Positions 7,469 to 16,005 of a DNA stretch of 48,825 nucleotides are shown in pieces. The notes below the pieces were generated by a model. That model did no database searches and was not told where the DNA came from. It saw only the letters and a list, made by a program, of their open reading frames with translations. A program made the translations under genes and the position numbers. Every line of letters begins with the position of its first letter. Position 1 is the first letter of the stretch. Source of the stretch: Acetobacterium wieringae (GTDB lineage: Bacteria > Bacillota > Clostridia > Eubacteriales > Eubacteriaceae); contig NZ_JAIPPU010000014.1 of NCBI RefSeq assembly GCF_026646375.1, positions 75,873 through 124,697 on the forward strand. Reading direction: 5' to 3'.

Positions 7469-8622
7469 GACTGTCCCCTTTCCTCAACTGATGTTAACGG
7501 GAAAATCATATTGATCCGAAATCCGTTTTGGCCATCAATATCAATTAGTCCATTTACTTTCCGGATGCGGTCTTTCATTCCCTGAATCCCCATTCCTTCG
7601 ACGATGGTTTCACAGCTTGCGCCGTTATTATAAATGCTACAACGGACGATTTTGTTCATCACCATCAATTCGATGGCCAGTCTGGAGCATTTGGCATATT
7701 TAAGGGCATTTGAAACCGCTTCAATGGCATTATCCAGAATCACTTCCCAAATGTGATCGGGGATCTCTTTGTCTTCCCCCTCTAACAGCAAGGTCGCTTG
7801 AATGCCGTATTTTTCCCGGCATTCTTCACACAATCCATGAAGCTGCAACAGCGCTGCTTTTTTCCGATCCGGTTTTTCCTTTCTTAAGATAAAGCGGATT
7901 TCATCCATGCTCTCCCTTAAGGTATCAATTACCGCCTGAATGATCCGGGTGCTTTCGTCCGGTTTATCATGAATCAATACCTTACTGGCTTCCAATTGAT
8001 AAACAGAACCGTTAATGCTATGCCCCAGTTTATCGTGGAGCGCCTGGTAGATTCGGGCCCGTTCTTCAAGCATTTGATTTTTATAATGCAGACTGTTCTG
8101 CTCCAGTTTCTTTTTAAACTTCAGATCTTTGTCTGAAATGGAATCTTTTAGTTTAAACTCTTCCTGCTCATAGTTTTCGAGCTTATCTTGATACTTCTTA
8201 ATCATCACTTGATTTTGGAAATAAATAACACTAATAAAGATACAAAAAATCATATAAACAGCTAAATCCGGCGGATTAAAAAAGACACCGGCAAAAGCCA
8301 TCAAACCGACGACGAGGGGCAATTTAAAATAACCCACCGTATCCAACACCACCACCGGTATTAAATAAAAACCGATGCTGCTATTGAGAAATAAAGCGAA
8401 GATCACAATCGCCAGGATTATTTCAGCAAGCAGGCAGCCGATTTTCTCCTTGTCGAGCAATTCATAAAGGGTCGCTACCATCAGAAACAATCCCAGTAGA
8501 AAGCACTCCAAACTGATCGCTTGCAGCGATTTTTCACTACCAACAATCACATATGCCAGCATGATCGTCAGACAGCTGAATTTTATCATCGCAGAATAAT
8601 TTTCCTTCATCTTTTCAACCAT
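7465..8622 (-). CDS. Sensor histidine kinase, HisKA_3 family
   Basis: The protein has 385 residues. About five membrane helices fill residues 15-135, with short loops and no large extracellular sensor, so the stimulus may be sensed within the membrane or through the ABC partner. A coiled coil (about 140-185) leads to the HisKA_3 dimerisation domain, where H196 in ALHDKLGH is the phosphorylation site. The HATPase domain follows, with NAIEAVSNALKYA as N box and GMGIQGMKDRI as G box. The start at 8622 has AGGAAG 8 nt upstream. It pairs with the NarL-type regulator immediately downstream. Confidence 0.92.
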   Translation of the reverse strand: MVEKMKENYSAMIKFSCLTIMLAYVIVGSEKSLQAISLECFLLGLFLMVATLYELLDKEKIGCLLAEIILAIVIFALFLNSSIGFYLIPVVVLDTVGYFKLPLVVGLMAFAGVFFNPPDLAVYMIFCIFISVIYFQNQVMIKKYQDKLENYEQEEFKLKDSISDKDLKFKKKLEQNSLHYKNQMLEERARIYQALHDKLGHSINGSVYQLEASKVLIHDKPDESTRIIQAVIDTLRESMDEIRFILRKEKPDRKKAALLQLHGLCEECREKYGIQATLLLEGEDKEIPDHIWEVILDNAIEAVSNALKYAKCSRLAIELMVMNKIVRCSIYNNGASCETIVEGMGIQGMKDRIRKVNGLIDIDGQNGFRINMIFPLTSVEERGQS

Positions 8623-8697
8623 CTGTCTGACTTCCTATCTCCAGTTTGCTTTATGAACATTTTATCACATAGTTAATTTTTACTTCAATGTAATTGT

Positions 8698-9957
8698 TTA
8701 ATAATCCTTTTTTCCAACCATAACGCCAATGGTGGTACCAGCCATCAGGATTAGCAGATAACAGCCGACAATCAACCCGTACATTGCATAAACCCCGGTT
8801 TCTCCCGTCATCAGCATTTCTGAAGCGACAATCACCCAGCGCTGGGGAATCAACAGCGACGTTTTTACCCACCACTGGGCCGCACTGGTAATCGGAAAGT
8901 ATAAGCCAGCCATAATGTTGGAGACAATCCAGATGGCAAAGACAGCATAGGTCGCATTCATGGTATTGCTGACCAGGGTACCAATAACGACCGAAAGGGT
9001 ACTGATACATAAGCCCAGACCGAAAACCAGGAACAAATAGCTGCCAAAAGGAATACCAAAATCAGTACTCACCAACATCGGTGTTACAACGGCTAAAATG
9101 CCGGTCTGTATCACAACGGTCAGCACGATCATAGCCATTTTTGCCAGAATATAGTTGAGAATACTGACTCTCGACAAAAATATCCGGTTATAGACCTTGT
9201 TGTTTTTTTCTCTGACGATGATGTCCGAAATAAAGACCCCACAAAACAGAAAACCCATTGTCAATGCAGCAATTGAATAACCAATGCGGGTGCTTTGATG
9301 GTTCTGCTGACTGGTTAATGTCAAGCTATTTCCGACTTCCACCGGTTTGATTTGTTTGCTGAGGCGACTTTCTTTCAGTTCGCCGAGCATCGTCTTCAGC
9401 GCCGGCTTATCATAATTCGTGCTGTTGGCAGCCTGCATCATAAAGCTGACGTAAGTATTAATCGTGCTGGCCAGCAAGTCATTTCGTCCGTCATCGGTGA
9501 TTTCCATGATCGATAAATTACCGGTACCGCCGGATAAGATGTCCGACTCAAAATTCTCGGGAATATAGACCACTGCGCCAATATTACTCTTCCCGGCACT
9601 GTCGATGCTGGCTGCTCTGGCAGTGGCCAAATCAACCACTTCCTGATTATAGCGAAAGATTCGAAAAATTCCAGTTCCCGCCAGCTCCTGAGCCAGATCA
9701 TCGGATAGCTCCGTGTTGCTGTTGTCATAGATCTTAACCAAAAGCTTGGTATTTTCAATACTGGTAATGTTTTTATCCCGATTGTCAATGTTTTGAACAA
9801 CATAAGAGGTGTCATCCTTCATTGTCACGGTGTCGTCTAATTGCAACGACAATAGGCCGGCTGATAGAATCGGTAGCACAATCACCAGACACAGATAGCC
9901 CTTATTCCGAAGCAGTAGCTTCAGGTTTGTTTTTACCATCGTAAAAAAGCCATTCAT
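8698..9957 (-). CDS. ABC-2 family transporter permease (second subunit)
   Basis: This 419-residue protein has an N-terminal membrane helix (about 20-40), a large extracytoplasmic domain (about 45-220) and five to six C-terminal helices, the ABC2_membrane_3 layout of NatB- and YhgE-like permeases. The start directly follows the stop of the previous permease, and GGAGGAA overlaps that stop, showing translational coupling. Together with the other permease and the ATPase it should form an exporter, probably for a peptide antibiotic, lipid or ion; the substrate is unknown. Confidence 0.88.
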   Translation of the reverse strand: MNGFFTMVKTNLKLLLRNKGYLCLVIVLPILSAGLLSLQLDDTVTMKDDTSYVVQNIDNRDKNITSIENTKLLVKIYDNSNTELSDDLAQELAGTGIFRIFRYNQEVVDLATARAASIDSAGKSNIGAVVYIPENFESDILSGGTGNLSIMEITDDGRNDLLASTINTYVSFMMQAANSTNYDKPALKTMLGELKESRLSKQIKPVEVGNSLTLTSQQNHQSTRIGYSIAALTMGFLFCGVFISDIIVREKNNKVYNRIFLSRVSILNYILAKMAMIVLTVVIQTGILAVVTPMLVSTDFGIPFGSYLFLVFGLGLCISTLSVVIGTLVSNTMNATYAVFAIWIVSNIMAGLYFPITSAAQWWVKTSLLIPQRWVIVASEMLMTGETGVYAMYGLIVGCYLLILMAGTTIGVMVGKKDY

Positions 9958-9958
9958 T

Positions 9959-11071
9959 TTATTCCTCCACTTTCCGGTTCATCAGCATGCTGCCTAGTAT
10001 CCCAAAAACCAAAATCAGGCCAACCAGATAAATCAAACAGGTTCCGGTGTAGTCACTGTATCCTTTGGTGGAAAACTCCACCAGGGTCCGATTAACATAG
10101 TAAATCGGTGATGCTTTCATCAGCAGAATTGGGAAATCTTCATAGATGTACGGATCAAAGGAACCGCCGAAAAAGCCCAGCACCCAGGTTAGTGAAAAGC
10201 CTACGACCACGCTGACAACCACTTTGCTAAAGAGCTGATAAAGAAAAACGCCGATCGCCGCTGCTGCCATGGTGGAAAGCAGGATGATTCCGACTGAAGC
10301 CGGAAGCTGTCCCCAATGGACGTTAAAGAGCAGTGCTGAGATTGTCCAGGCTAACCCCATTTCAATAAAGGTTACCAGAAAACAAGGTACGAACTTCGCC
10401 AGGTAAAATTGCGTCTTGGTCATTTGTGACACCCGCATTCGCTGAGGAATGGCATTTTTACGTTCACTGGCGATGACCGCCGCCAATGGCATCATCCCGC
10501 AAAAACTCCAGAAGACAATATAGATAATGCCATAATAATCGGTGGATGTAGGCATTGGTTCCACTTCCAGCACCTCTTGAGATAATCGATTGACATTCGA
10601 ATCCAGTAATTTTACATCAACGATTCCTCGCGCCATCTGGGCTTTTACCAGGGCGGTGTTGGCGTCCACCTGATAGAAGAAGCTGTCAAAAATGCTCTCT
10701 GTAACCAACGCTTCGGCCTTTTTTTCGCTTGACTGATACAGGATATAATCATCATCCTGGATGTCTACAAAAGCAGTGACGGTTCCATTTTTAATCAGCT
10801 TTTCAATCTCACCTTCCGGATATTCGGTGAGGGTTACATCGTTCTCCATGCTTGCTTTTTTGAGCTCTGGCAAATACGTCTGATAGGGGCTGTCTGCGAT
10901 GATCCGGTAGCCCACCGTAAACGGATCGATTTCCCGGGCCGACGCCATCATATCCTTAAAGGCACTGGACAACAGGGCAATCACAATGACCGGCATTACG
11001 ATCATCATCAACAAAAATGCTTTACTCCGAAACATCAGTTTCATGTTGTTTTTGATCAATATCAGTGGCAT
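9959..11071 (-). CDS. ABC-2 family transporter permease (first subunit)
   Basis: This is a 370-residue protein with the same layout as the next gene: N-terminal helix (about 15-37), long extracytoplasmic segment, then about five helices from residue 175 onward. The ATG at 11071 is chosen because GAGGGAG lies upstream and it nearly abuts the ATPase stop (TGAGATG). An earlier in-frame ATG would overlap the ATPase gene by 20 bp. The two permeases are distant relatives and probably form a heterodimer. Confidence 0.88.
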   Translation of the reverse strand: MPLILIKNNMKLMFRSKAFLLMMIVMPVIVIALLSSAFKDMMASAREIDPFTVGYRIIADSPYQTYLPELKKASMENDVTLTEYPEGEIEKLIKNGTVTAFVDIQDDDYILYQSSEKKAEALVTESIFDSFFYQVDANTALVKAQMARGIVDVKLLDSNVNRLSQEVLEVEPMPTSTDYYGIIYIVFWSFCGMMPLAAVIASERKNAIPQRMRVSQMTKTQFYLAKFVPCFLVTFIEMGLAWTISALLFNVHWGQLPASVGIILLSTMAAAAIGVFLYQLFSKVVVSVVVGFSLTWVLGFFGGSFDPYIYEDFPILLMKASPIYYVNRTLVEFSTKGYSDYTGTCLIYLVGLILVFGILGSMLMNRKVEE

Positions 11072-11072
11072 C

Positions 11073-11846
11073 TCACAGTTCTCCCTCGGCATAATCGCGG
11101 AGTTTCTTGCCGGTTAAGGTTAGAAAAACTTCTTCCAGGCTCATTTCAGAATCTGTTTCTGCCGTGACCAATTCGGTCAGTTCTTTTTTTGTGCCCATGG
11201 CTATGATTTTGCCATTATCCATAATGGCAATCCGGGAACAGATCGCTTCGATTTCTTCCATATAATGGCTGGTATAAATAATGGTAGCACCTTGTCCATT
11301 GGCAACTTTTATTTTTTCCAGAATAAAGTTTCGGGATTGGGGATCAATGCCCACCGTGGGTTCATCAAAAATCAGCAGCTCCGGATGATGGCCAATGGCG
11401 CAAGCAATGTTCAGCCGACGTTTCATACCGCCGGAAAAATTTTTACTAAAGACATTGCGTTTATCTTTTAAGCCAACAAATTCCAATGAGTCATCAATGG
11501 CTTTTTTTAGTTCCTTGCCCTTTATTCCATAAAGGGAGGTAAACAACTCGACATTTTCCCAGGCTTTCAAATTGCTATGAATGGCCAGCTCCTGAGGGAT
11601 GTAACCAAGTCTTGCTTTAGCCTCCTTCATATCGGTTTGCACATCTTTTTCAAACAGCCTGATTTTTCCGGCTGTTGGCTTTACCAACGAACAAATCATA
11701 TTCATGGTGGTACTTTTACCGGCACCGTTAGGCCCCAACAGTCCAAAAATCTCCCCTCGCCGTATTTCCAGCGAAACATGATCAACGACAGCCTTACCAT
11801 CATATTTTTTTGTTAAGCCTTCCAGTTTTACAATTGCAGTTTCCAT
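11073..11846 (-). CDS. ABC transporter ATP-binding protein (ABC-2 exporter type)
   Basis: The 257-residue ATPase has all core motifs: Walker A GPNGAGKST (about 37-45), Q-loop PQELAI, signature FSGGMKRRL, Walker B LLIFDEPTVGIDP and a switch histidine in YTSHYMEE. The C-terminal extension after residue 220 (EMSLEEVFLTLTGKKLRD) is typical of DrrA/NatA-like exporters. It is the first gene of the five-gene ABC and two-component operon. AAGAAAGGACATAA precedes the ATG. Confidence 0.93.
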   Translation of the reverse strand: METAIVKLEGLTKKYDGKAVVDHVSLEIRRGEIFGLLGPNGAGKSTTMNMICSLVKPTAGKIRLFEKDVQTDMKEAKARLGYIPQELAIHSNLKAWENVELFTSLYGIKGKELKKAIDDSLEFVGLKDKRNVFSKNFSGGMKRRLNIACAIGHHPELLIFDEPTVGIDPQSRNFILEKIKVANGQGATIIYTSHYMEEIEAICSRIAIMDNGKIIAMGTKKELTELVTAETDSEMSLEEVFLTLTGKKLRDYAEGEL

Positions 11847-11960
11847 TATTTATGTCCTTTCTTTATCACACTTTTTATCTACGATCCACATCAATTCGCA
11901 ATCACGGATTTTCTATCCTTAAGATATCATTTTGGTCGTTTTTAACACAGTGCAAAAAGC

Positions 11961-11989
11961 AATAAAAGGCTATGACTTTCGTCATAACC
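11961..11989 (-). terminator. Rho-independent terminator of the amidohydrolase gene
   Basis: On the minus strand a 9-bp stem (one G-U pair) closes a GAAA tetraloop and is followed by TTTTATT. It lies about 65 bp past the amidohydrolase stop. The remainder of the 205-bp gap before the ABC operon holds no recognised gene. Confidence 0.8.
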
Positions 11990-12051
11990 TGGTTTTTCAC
12001 CCGCTCCGATTATTAATCATCAACCGTGCAGATCGTGAACCTAAGGGACGC

Positions 12052-12849
12052 TCAAAGTTGCTCAACATCAAGCAACCTCATTATATTTCCACCCAGAACA
12101 GCCGCTGCAATCGCAGGCGTTTTCGCCACCTTTAAAATCGCTTCTTGTGATAATACCAGATCTCCAAAAGGGCGATCCACCCCAAAGATGCACTTCTCTG
12201 GCAATTCATTGATGACAATCCCCAAAACAAAGGTGGAATAGTAGGCCGATGTATCCAGGTACAAATTCGGTAGTTCCTTGACCAGATCCATGGTTTCCAG
12301 CCAGTTGCAGCCACCTAAATGCCCTAAAATAATAGGGCTGTGCGGGTATTGCCTGGCATACGCTGCAATCTCCCGGATATCCTGTATTTCCAGTGGGAAA
12401 AAAGCATGAATCCAGATGGGCAGATTGCCAAACTCACTTGAAGCTTTAAAGATATTTTCCAGTAGTTGAATCTGACCAGAACCCGGGGTGAATTCGCCCA
12501 GACCGCTTAACTGGTTTTTTTTGATATTTCTATCCACATAGGCCATTGTGGTGTCATAATCCAATCCTGGTGGTACCGCTCCAAACCCCAAATAGCGGGC
12601 GGGATACTGCTTAATCGCTGCCACTAATTCGGTAATTGATTGTTCTCGAGCCTCAATCATGGAGCCCTTTTTTCCCGCCAGCAAATCGCCCAGATAGGCC
12701 ATGGCCACTTTTACTTCCTGTGCATTTTTCGCCATTTCCGGATGAAACGATGTTGAAAACAAAATCGTTTTGTCAATTCCGGCTGCATCCATATCTTTTA
12801 TATGTGCTTCAACCGGTAAGGTTACATGGGAATGTCCATCAATAATCAT
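12052..12849 (-). CDS. Amidohydrolase family (Amidohydro_2) metal-dependent hydrolase
   Basis: This 265-residue TIM-barrel protein starts MIIDGHSHV, the HxH metal site, and continues with WIHAFFP, ILGHLGG and FGVDRPFGD, which supply the remaining histidines and the aspartate of the Amidohydro_2 site. Relatives include decarboxylases and lactone hydrolases acting on aromatic acids. It is divergent from an HxlR regulator across 140 bp that contain a shared operator-like element, so substrate-responsive control by that regulator is likely. GAGGAACGTAAATA precedes the start. Confidence 0.87.
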   Translation of the reverse strand: MIIDGHSHVTLPVEAHIKDMDAAGIDKTILFSTSFHPEMAKNAQEVKVAMAYLGDLLAGKKGSMIEAREQSITELVAAIKQYPARYLGFGAVPPGLDYDTTMAYVDRNIKKNQLSGLGEFTPGSGQIQLLENIFKASSEFGNLPIWIHAFFPLEIQDIREIAAYARQYPHSPIILGHLGGCNWLETMDLVKELPNLYLDTSAYYSTFVLGIVINELPEKCIFGVDRPFGDLVLSQEAILKVAKTPAIAAAVLGGNIMRLLDVEQL

Positions 12850-12945
12850 TATTTACGTTCCTCTTCTTTCTTTTACTCAAATATACATATTCGATTGCAA
12901 TATTTTCTATCTTTTATTATAATGCGTTTAGTAAAAAAAAATAGT

Positions 12946-12970
12946 ATGCACTTTTATGTAACATACTAAC
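12946..12970 (+). promoter_or_regulatory. Operator-like element shared with the second HxlR gene (copy 1)
   Basis: A 25-bp stretch beginning ATGCACTTTTATGT matches 21 of 25 positions with 14461-14485. It overlaps an inverted repeat TAGTATG (12942-12948) / CATACTA (12962-12968). It lies 20 bp before the HxlR start codon, in the divergent control region. Binding by an HxlR protein is inferred. Confidence 0.55.
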
Positions 12971-12989
12971 GAAAAGGAAAGTGATAGCC

Positions 12990-13322
12990 ATGCCAAAAGA
13001 AATCTGTTTTGTTACGAATAAAGAACCCTTTGAATATACCTTGTCGATTGTCAGTGGCAAGTGGAAGTTAAAAATTATTTATCTACTTTCCTGCATGGGA
13101 ACCATCCGGTACGGCATTTTAAAAAAGAACATCGATGGGATCACCCACAAAATGCTGAGTTCTCAACTAAAAGAACTGGAAAATGAAGCCATCATTTTGC
13201 GAAAAGAATATCCTCAGGTGCCCCCCAAGGTGGAATACTCCCTGACCGAAAAAGGCGAAAGTCTGATCCCTCTGGTTGTTGCCATGTGCGATTGGGGACG
13301 ACAGCATCGGCGTACCAACTGA
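12990..13322 (+). CDS. HxlR-type winged-helix transcriptional regulator (1)
   Basis: This is a 110-residue MarR-like regulator with the HxlR hallmarks: FEYTLSIVSGKWKLKIIYLL, GITHKMLSSQLKELE for the recognition helix, PPKVEYSLTEKGESL for the wing, and a C-terminal helix ending MCDWGRQH. The family senses electrophiles, quinones or aldehydes and usually controls adjacent detoxification genes. The ATG at 12990 follows AAGGAAAGTG; an upstream GTG is possible but poorly placed. Its target is probably the divergent amidohydrolase gene. Confidence 0.9.
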   Translation: MPKEICFVTNKEPFEYTLSIVSGKWKLKIIYLLSCMGTIRYGILKKNIDGITHKMLSSQLKELENEAIILRKEYPQVPPKVEYSLTEKGESLIPLVVAMCDWGRQHRRTN

Positions 13323-13602
13323 GATTGGTCTACTCTATCCATGTTTCGGGCAGGTTCACACCACTCATATATTTTCCCAGGAGCAAACCCATATGATAAT
13401 CATCAACACCGGTCTAACGGGCGATTTGCACTGAGGCTATCGGCCTTTTTTACCGGCCATCGCCTCATTATATTGAGATATAAATATCATGTTCTATTTA
13501 CACATCCATTTTGTATGGGAAAAACGATTTGTTTTGTTTTTTAAAAAATCACCACTCCTTACTTTTAAATAGCGCCTAAATATCACTATCTTACATGGTG
13601 AG

Positions 13603-13797
13603 GTGCTTTTGGGGTATAATCTTTGCGTCTTCCACCCACATAGTTGGTGGTTTATTATTTCGGATTCTATGCTCACTCAACAGACTAAAGTCAATAAAAT
13701 CAATGGCCGTGGTCATAAAGCAATCGCAATAAACATTCTTTTGACGTTTATTCTTGCCGCTGCCAATTTTGCACAGATTTTAAGAAGCCGCAATTAA
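13603..13797 (+). pseudogene. Possible transposase C-terminal remnant
   Basis: The frame lacks a convincing ribosome binding site. Its last 30 residues (RGHKAIAINILLTFILAAAN, then FAQILRSRN) resemble the alanine- and asparagine-rich C-terminal helix of DDE transposases. The stop overlaps a terminator hairpin. The surrounding 13323-13784 contains no other gene that I can recognise, fitting decayed mobile DNA. This is weak evidence from pattern alone. Confidence 0.3.
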
Positions 13798-13824
13798 CCT
13801 TTTCGGGCTAATTGCGGCTTTTGA
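13785..13824. terminator. Rho-independent terminator downstream of the nitroreductase gene
   Basis: A perfect 12-bp repeat AAGCCGCAATTA / TAATTGCGGCTT (13785-13796, 13809-13820) with a 12-nt loop lies 34 bp past the nitroreductase stop and would also block rightward transcripts. Confidence 0.8.
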
Positions 13825-13854
13825 CTTTATCATTCTAAGTTAATAAATTTAGAC

Positions 13855-14346
13855 TTACTCAAAGTGAACCCGATCTGCCTCAAAACGATCCTGCTGCTTT
13901 GCTTCGGCTGCCGGGTAACCGATCGGAATGATGGCGTAAGGCTCAAGATGATCTGGAATAGTTAAAACGTCACGAACATTTTTCATCCGGTCAGCCAGCG
14001 GCGCAATACCAATCCAAACCGCCCCCAAACCAAGTTCAGTGACTTCAAGAAGAATGTTTTCAGTACAGGCAGCCATATCAATGTCGGCAAATTCCGGCAT
14101 CATCATCTCTTTTCGATATACTGGTACAATCGCCACAGCAGCGTCCTTGATGCATCCGCCGTAGGGGCTGCAGTCTGCCAGAGCGGCCATGGTTTCTTTA
14201 TTTTTAACGACAAAGAATTCCCAGGGACGTTGGTTGGCGGCCGATGGAGCGGCCATCGCAGCTCTTAGAATCTGGTCAATTTTTTCTGTTTCCACTGCCT
14301 TGTCTTCATACTTTCTCACACTGGTTCTGTTAAAGATCACGTTCAT
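13855..14346 (-). CDS. Nitroreductase family FMN-dependent oxidoreductase
   Basis: This 163-residue compact nitroreductase begins FNRTSVRKYEDKAV and has PSAANQRPWEFFVV, the FMN-binding segments of the family, followed by LGLGAVWIGIAP and the C-terminal PIGYPAAE. These enzymes reduce nitroaromatics, quinones or flavins with NAD(P)H. The second of two close ATGs (14346) is chosen because GGAGG sits 7 nt before it. It is divergent from the second HxlR regulator, so induction by a reactive quinone or nitro compound is likely. Confidence 0.9.
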   Translation of the reverse strand: MNVIFNRTSVRKYEDKAVETEKIDQILRAAMAAPSAANQRPWEFFVVKNKETMAALADCSPYGGCIKDAAVAIVPVYRKEMMMPEFADIDMAACTENILLEVTELGLGAVWIGIAPLADRMKNVRDVLTIPDHLEPYAIIPIGYPAAEAKQQDRFEADRVHFE

Positions 14347-14460
14347 TTTCATCCTCCAATTATTTCTTAGCTGGGTGTTTACCCATGCCGTTTTGGCTAT
14401 TTCTTGCTTCTATTCCTGATTCATGCTATCATTTTACCAATCATTTTCATAAAAACAAGA

Positions 14461-14485
14461 ATGCACTTTTTTGTCACTTACTACC
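14461..14485 (+). promoter_or_regulatory. Operator-like element shared with the first HxlR gene (copy 2)
   Basis: This copy (ATGCACTTTTTTGTCAC and on) matches 12946-12970 at 21 of 25 positions. It overlaps an 8-bp inverted repeat ACTTACTA (14476-14483) / TAGTAAGT (14494-14501) located between the nitroreductase and HxlR start codons. Confidence 0.55.
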
Positions 14486-14528
14486 CAAAAAGATAGTAAG
14501 TATTCAAGAAACTACCAAAGGAGAAACC

Positions 14529-14882
14529 ATGGCCGAAAAAAAACATTTCTGCTGTCCCATTGATGCCACCATTAGCCTGATCGGTGGAAAATATAAAACA
14601 AAAATTCTCTGGAATCTGATTGATCAGACCCTACGCTTTAATGAACTGCAAAAAATCGTTCACCAGGCTACCCCAAAAATGCTCACCCAACAACTACGTG
14701 AGCTGGAGCGGGATGGTCTGATCACCCGAACCGTCTATCCGGTGGTACCTCCCAAAACTGAATATACACTAACCAGTTTTGGCCAGAGCCTTTATCCGAT
14801 TCTCGATGCCATGTGCGAATGGGGCAAAGATTATATGGCTGAAGAAGTCCCTGAGGAAACAGCTACGGCTGTCAATCAGTAA
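14529..14882 (+). CDS. HxlR-type winged-helix transcriptional regulator (2)
   Basis: The 117-residue protein has CPIDATISLIGGKYKTKILW with the conserved cysteine at the N-terminus, HQATPKMLTQQLRELERDGL as recognition helix and wing YPVVPPKTEYTLT, all typical of HxlR. In several HxlR proteins an N-terminal cysteine senses electrophiles; here CC at about residues 7-8 could play that part. AAAGGAG precedes the ATG at 14529. It faces away from the nitroreductase gene and is a distant paralogue of the HxlR at 12990. It converges with the acetyltransferase gene at 14964. Confidence 0.92.
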   Translation: MAEKKHFCCPIDATISLIGGKYKTKILWNLIDQTLRFNELQKIVHQATPKMLTQQLRELERDGLITRTVYPVVPPKTEYTLTSFGQSLYPILDAMCEWGKDYMAEEVPEETATAVNQ

Positions 14883-14963
14883 CCAAACGAATCCATTTTG
14901 ACCGACCGTGTTGCCAAAACTTTATGTTTATATTCGCATCGACGCAAAAAACGATGGTTTTCG

Positions 14964-15626
14964 TCACAGCCCAATCCACTGTTCGGGATGATTCATGGCA
15001 TCCTGGAATTTTTCCAAAAATAAACCCACATGGTAGCCATCCGCAACGGCGTGGTGAACAGTGATCGAAAAGGGCATCATTTTCCGGCCCGCTTTTTCGA
15101 AAAAACGGCCCGCCTGCAAGATCGGAAAATAATAATCGGCCTTCGCATAGGGGACTGGTGAATAACTGGTAAACTGGGTCCACGGCACCATCCCCACCAT
15201 AAAGCTATTCGACGGCGGCAGCTCTGGTTTGGCCAAAATCCCGTGATTCCCAGAATAACGTTTCTGATCTTCTATATAGTTGTGATAAAAGACTTCAAAA
15301 TCCGGATCATATTCTGTCCACATAGTTGACATGGTTTTATCATCCTCATGAAAACAGGCGTAAGAAGGATGTAAAACCTCATAATGCCCCAGCTGATCGG
15401 CCGTTTTTGCAACCCGAAATTCCGACTGCTCAGTTATCAATTTTGCCGCCAGATAGAGATAGGCCGGAAAAAACTTTTTACCAGCTTTTTTAATCTGGTG
15501 ATATGCCTCAGTAATATCGATCTCCACACTCATCGAAAATCCGGTAGGCAGCATTTCGGTAAAATAGTAAAAGTAAGATCGCCGATTCCAGATTTCAACG
15601 TCAATGGGGTGTAATTGTGTGTTCAT
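14964..15626 (-). CDS. Chloramphenicol acetyltransferase-like (CatA-type) protein
   Basis: The 220-residue protein matches the usual CAT length of about 215. It carries the active-site signature HHAVADGYHVG with the catalytic histidine, the N-terminal WNRRSYFYYF, and FFPAYLYLAAKLI in the expected place. CAT enzymes form trimers and acetylate chloramphenicol with acetyl-CoA. Many chromosomal clostridial homologues have not been shown to confer resistance, so the true substrate is open. The start lies 4 nt after the stop of the GIY-YIG-like gene, indicating co-translation. Confidence 0.88.
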   Translation of the reverse strand: MNTQLHPIDVEIWNRRSYFYYFTEMLPTGFSMSVEIDITEAYHQIKKAGKKFFPAYLYLAAKLITEQSEFRVAKTADQLGHYEVLHPSYACFHEDDKTMSTMWTEYDPDFEVFYHNYIEDQKRYSGNHGILAKPELPPSNSFMVGMVPWTQFTSYSPVPYAKADYYFPILQAGRFFEKAGRKMMPFSITVHHAVADGYHVGLFLEKFQDAMNHPEQWIGL

Positions 15627-15630
15627 TTAT

Positions 15631-15966
15631 TCATTCTTCCTTTTGTTTATCAATCCAGATTTCAAGCAGTATTGCAACGTCATCGCTGAACTCTCGCTCG
15701 CTCTGTGCTTCACTTTTTTCGATTTCTTCCAGAACGACAAATGAAAAAGACTTGGCGCCAAAGGCTTTCCAATCATCAAGCATTGCCGGCTCTGGGCATG
15801 AATTGGTGGCAACAGCAAAGCCGAAGCGGTTTTGCTGTCCAGCCATATTCTTGGTCGATTTTATCCAGATCCGGTCATTGCCACTGCATTTTATGCCGTA
15901 AATGCCCCCAATAACCGCTCTGTTTTTATAGCTTTCTTTCAATTCTTTTTTTGACTGTGTTTCCAT
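15631..15966 (-). CDS. GIY-YIG nuclease-family-like small protein
   Basis: The 111-residue protein starts KKELKESYKNRAVIGGIYGI, and the middle FGAKSFSFVVLEEIE is shared with small clostridial proteins annotated as GIY-YIG family. The GIY motif is visible, but I cannot see a convincing YIG partner or the full catalytic set, so nuclease activity is doubtful. It is tightly coupled to the CAT-like gene downstream and lies 39 bp after the XRE regulator. Confidence 0.6.
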   Translation of the reverse strand: METQSKKELKESYKNRAVIGGIYGIKCSGNDRIWIKSTKNMAGQQNRFGFAVATNSCPEPAMLDDWKAFGAKSFSFVVLEEIEKSEAQSEREFSDDVAILLEIWIDKQKEE

Positions 15967-16005
15967 TTATTTTAATCCCCTTAAAGTAACGTTTCCGGTC
16001 GTTGC

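Noticed and set aside
9438..9815. Minus-strand frame of 125 codons within the ABC-2 permease
   Set aside because: It is a shifted frame of the same permease gene, without its own ribosome binding site.
13423..13470. Apparent hairpin around ATCGGCC and GGCCATCG
   Set aside because: The arms pair for only about four bases because each GGCC is itself palindromic; there is no stable stem or T tract in the right place.
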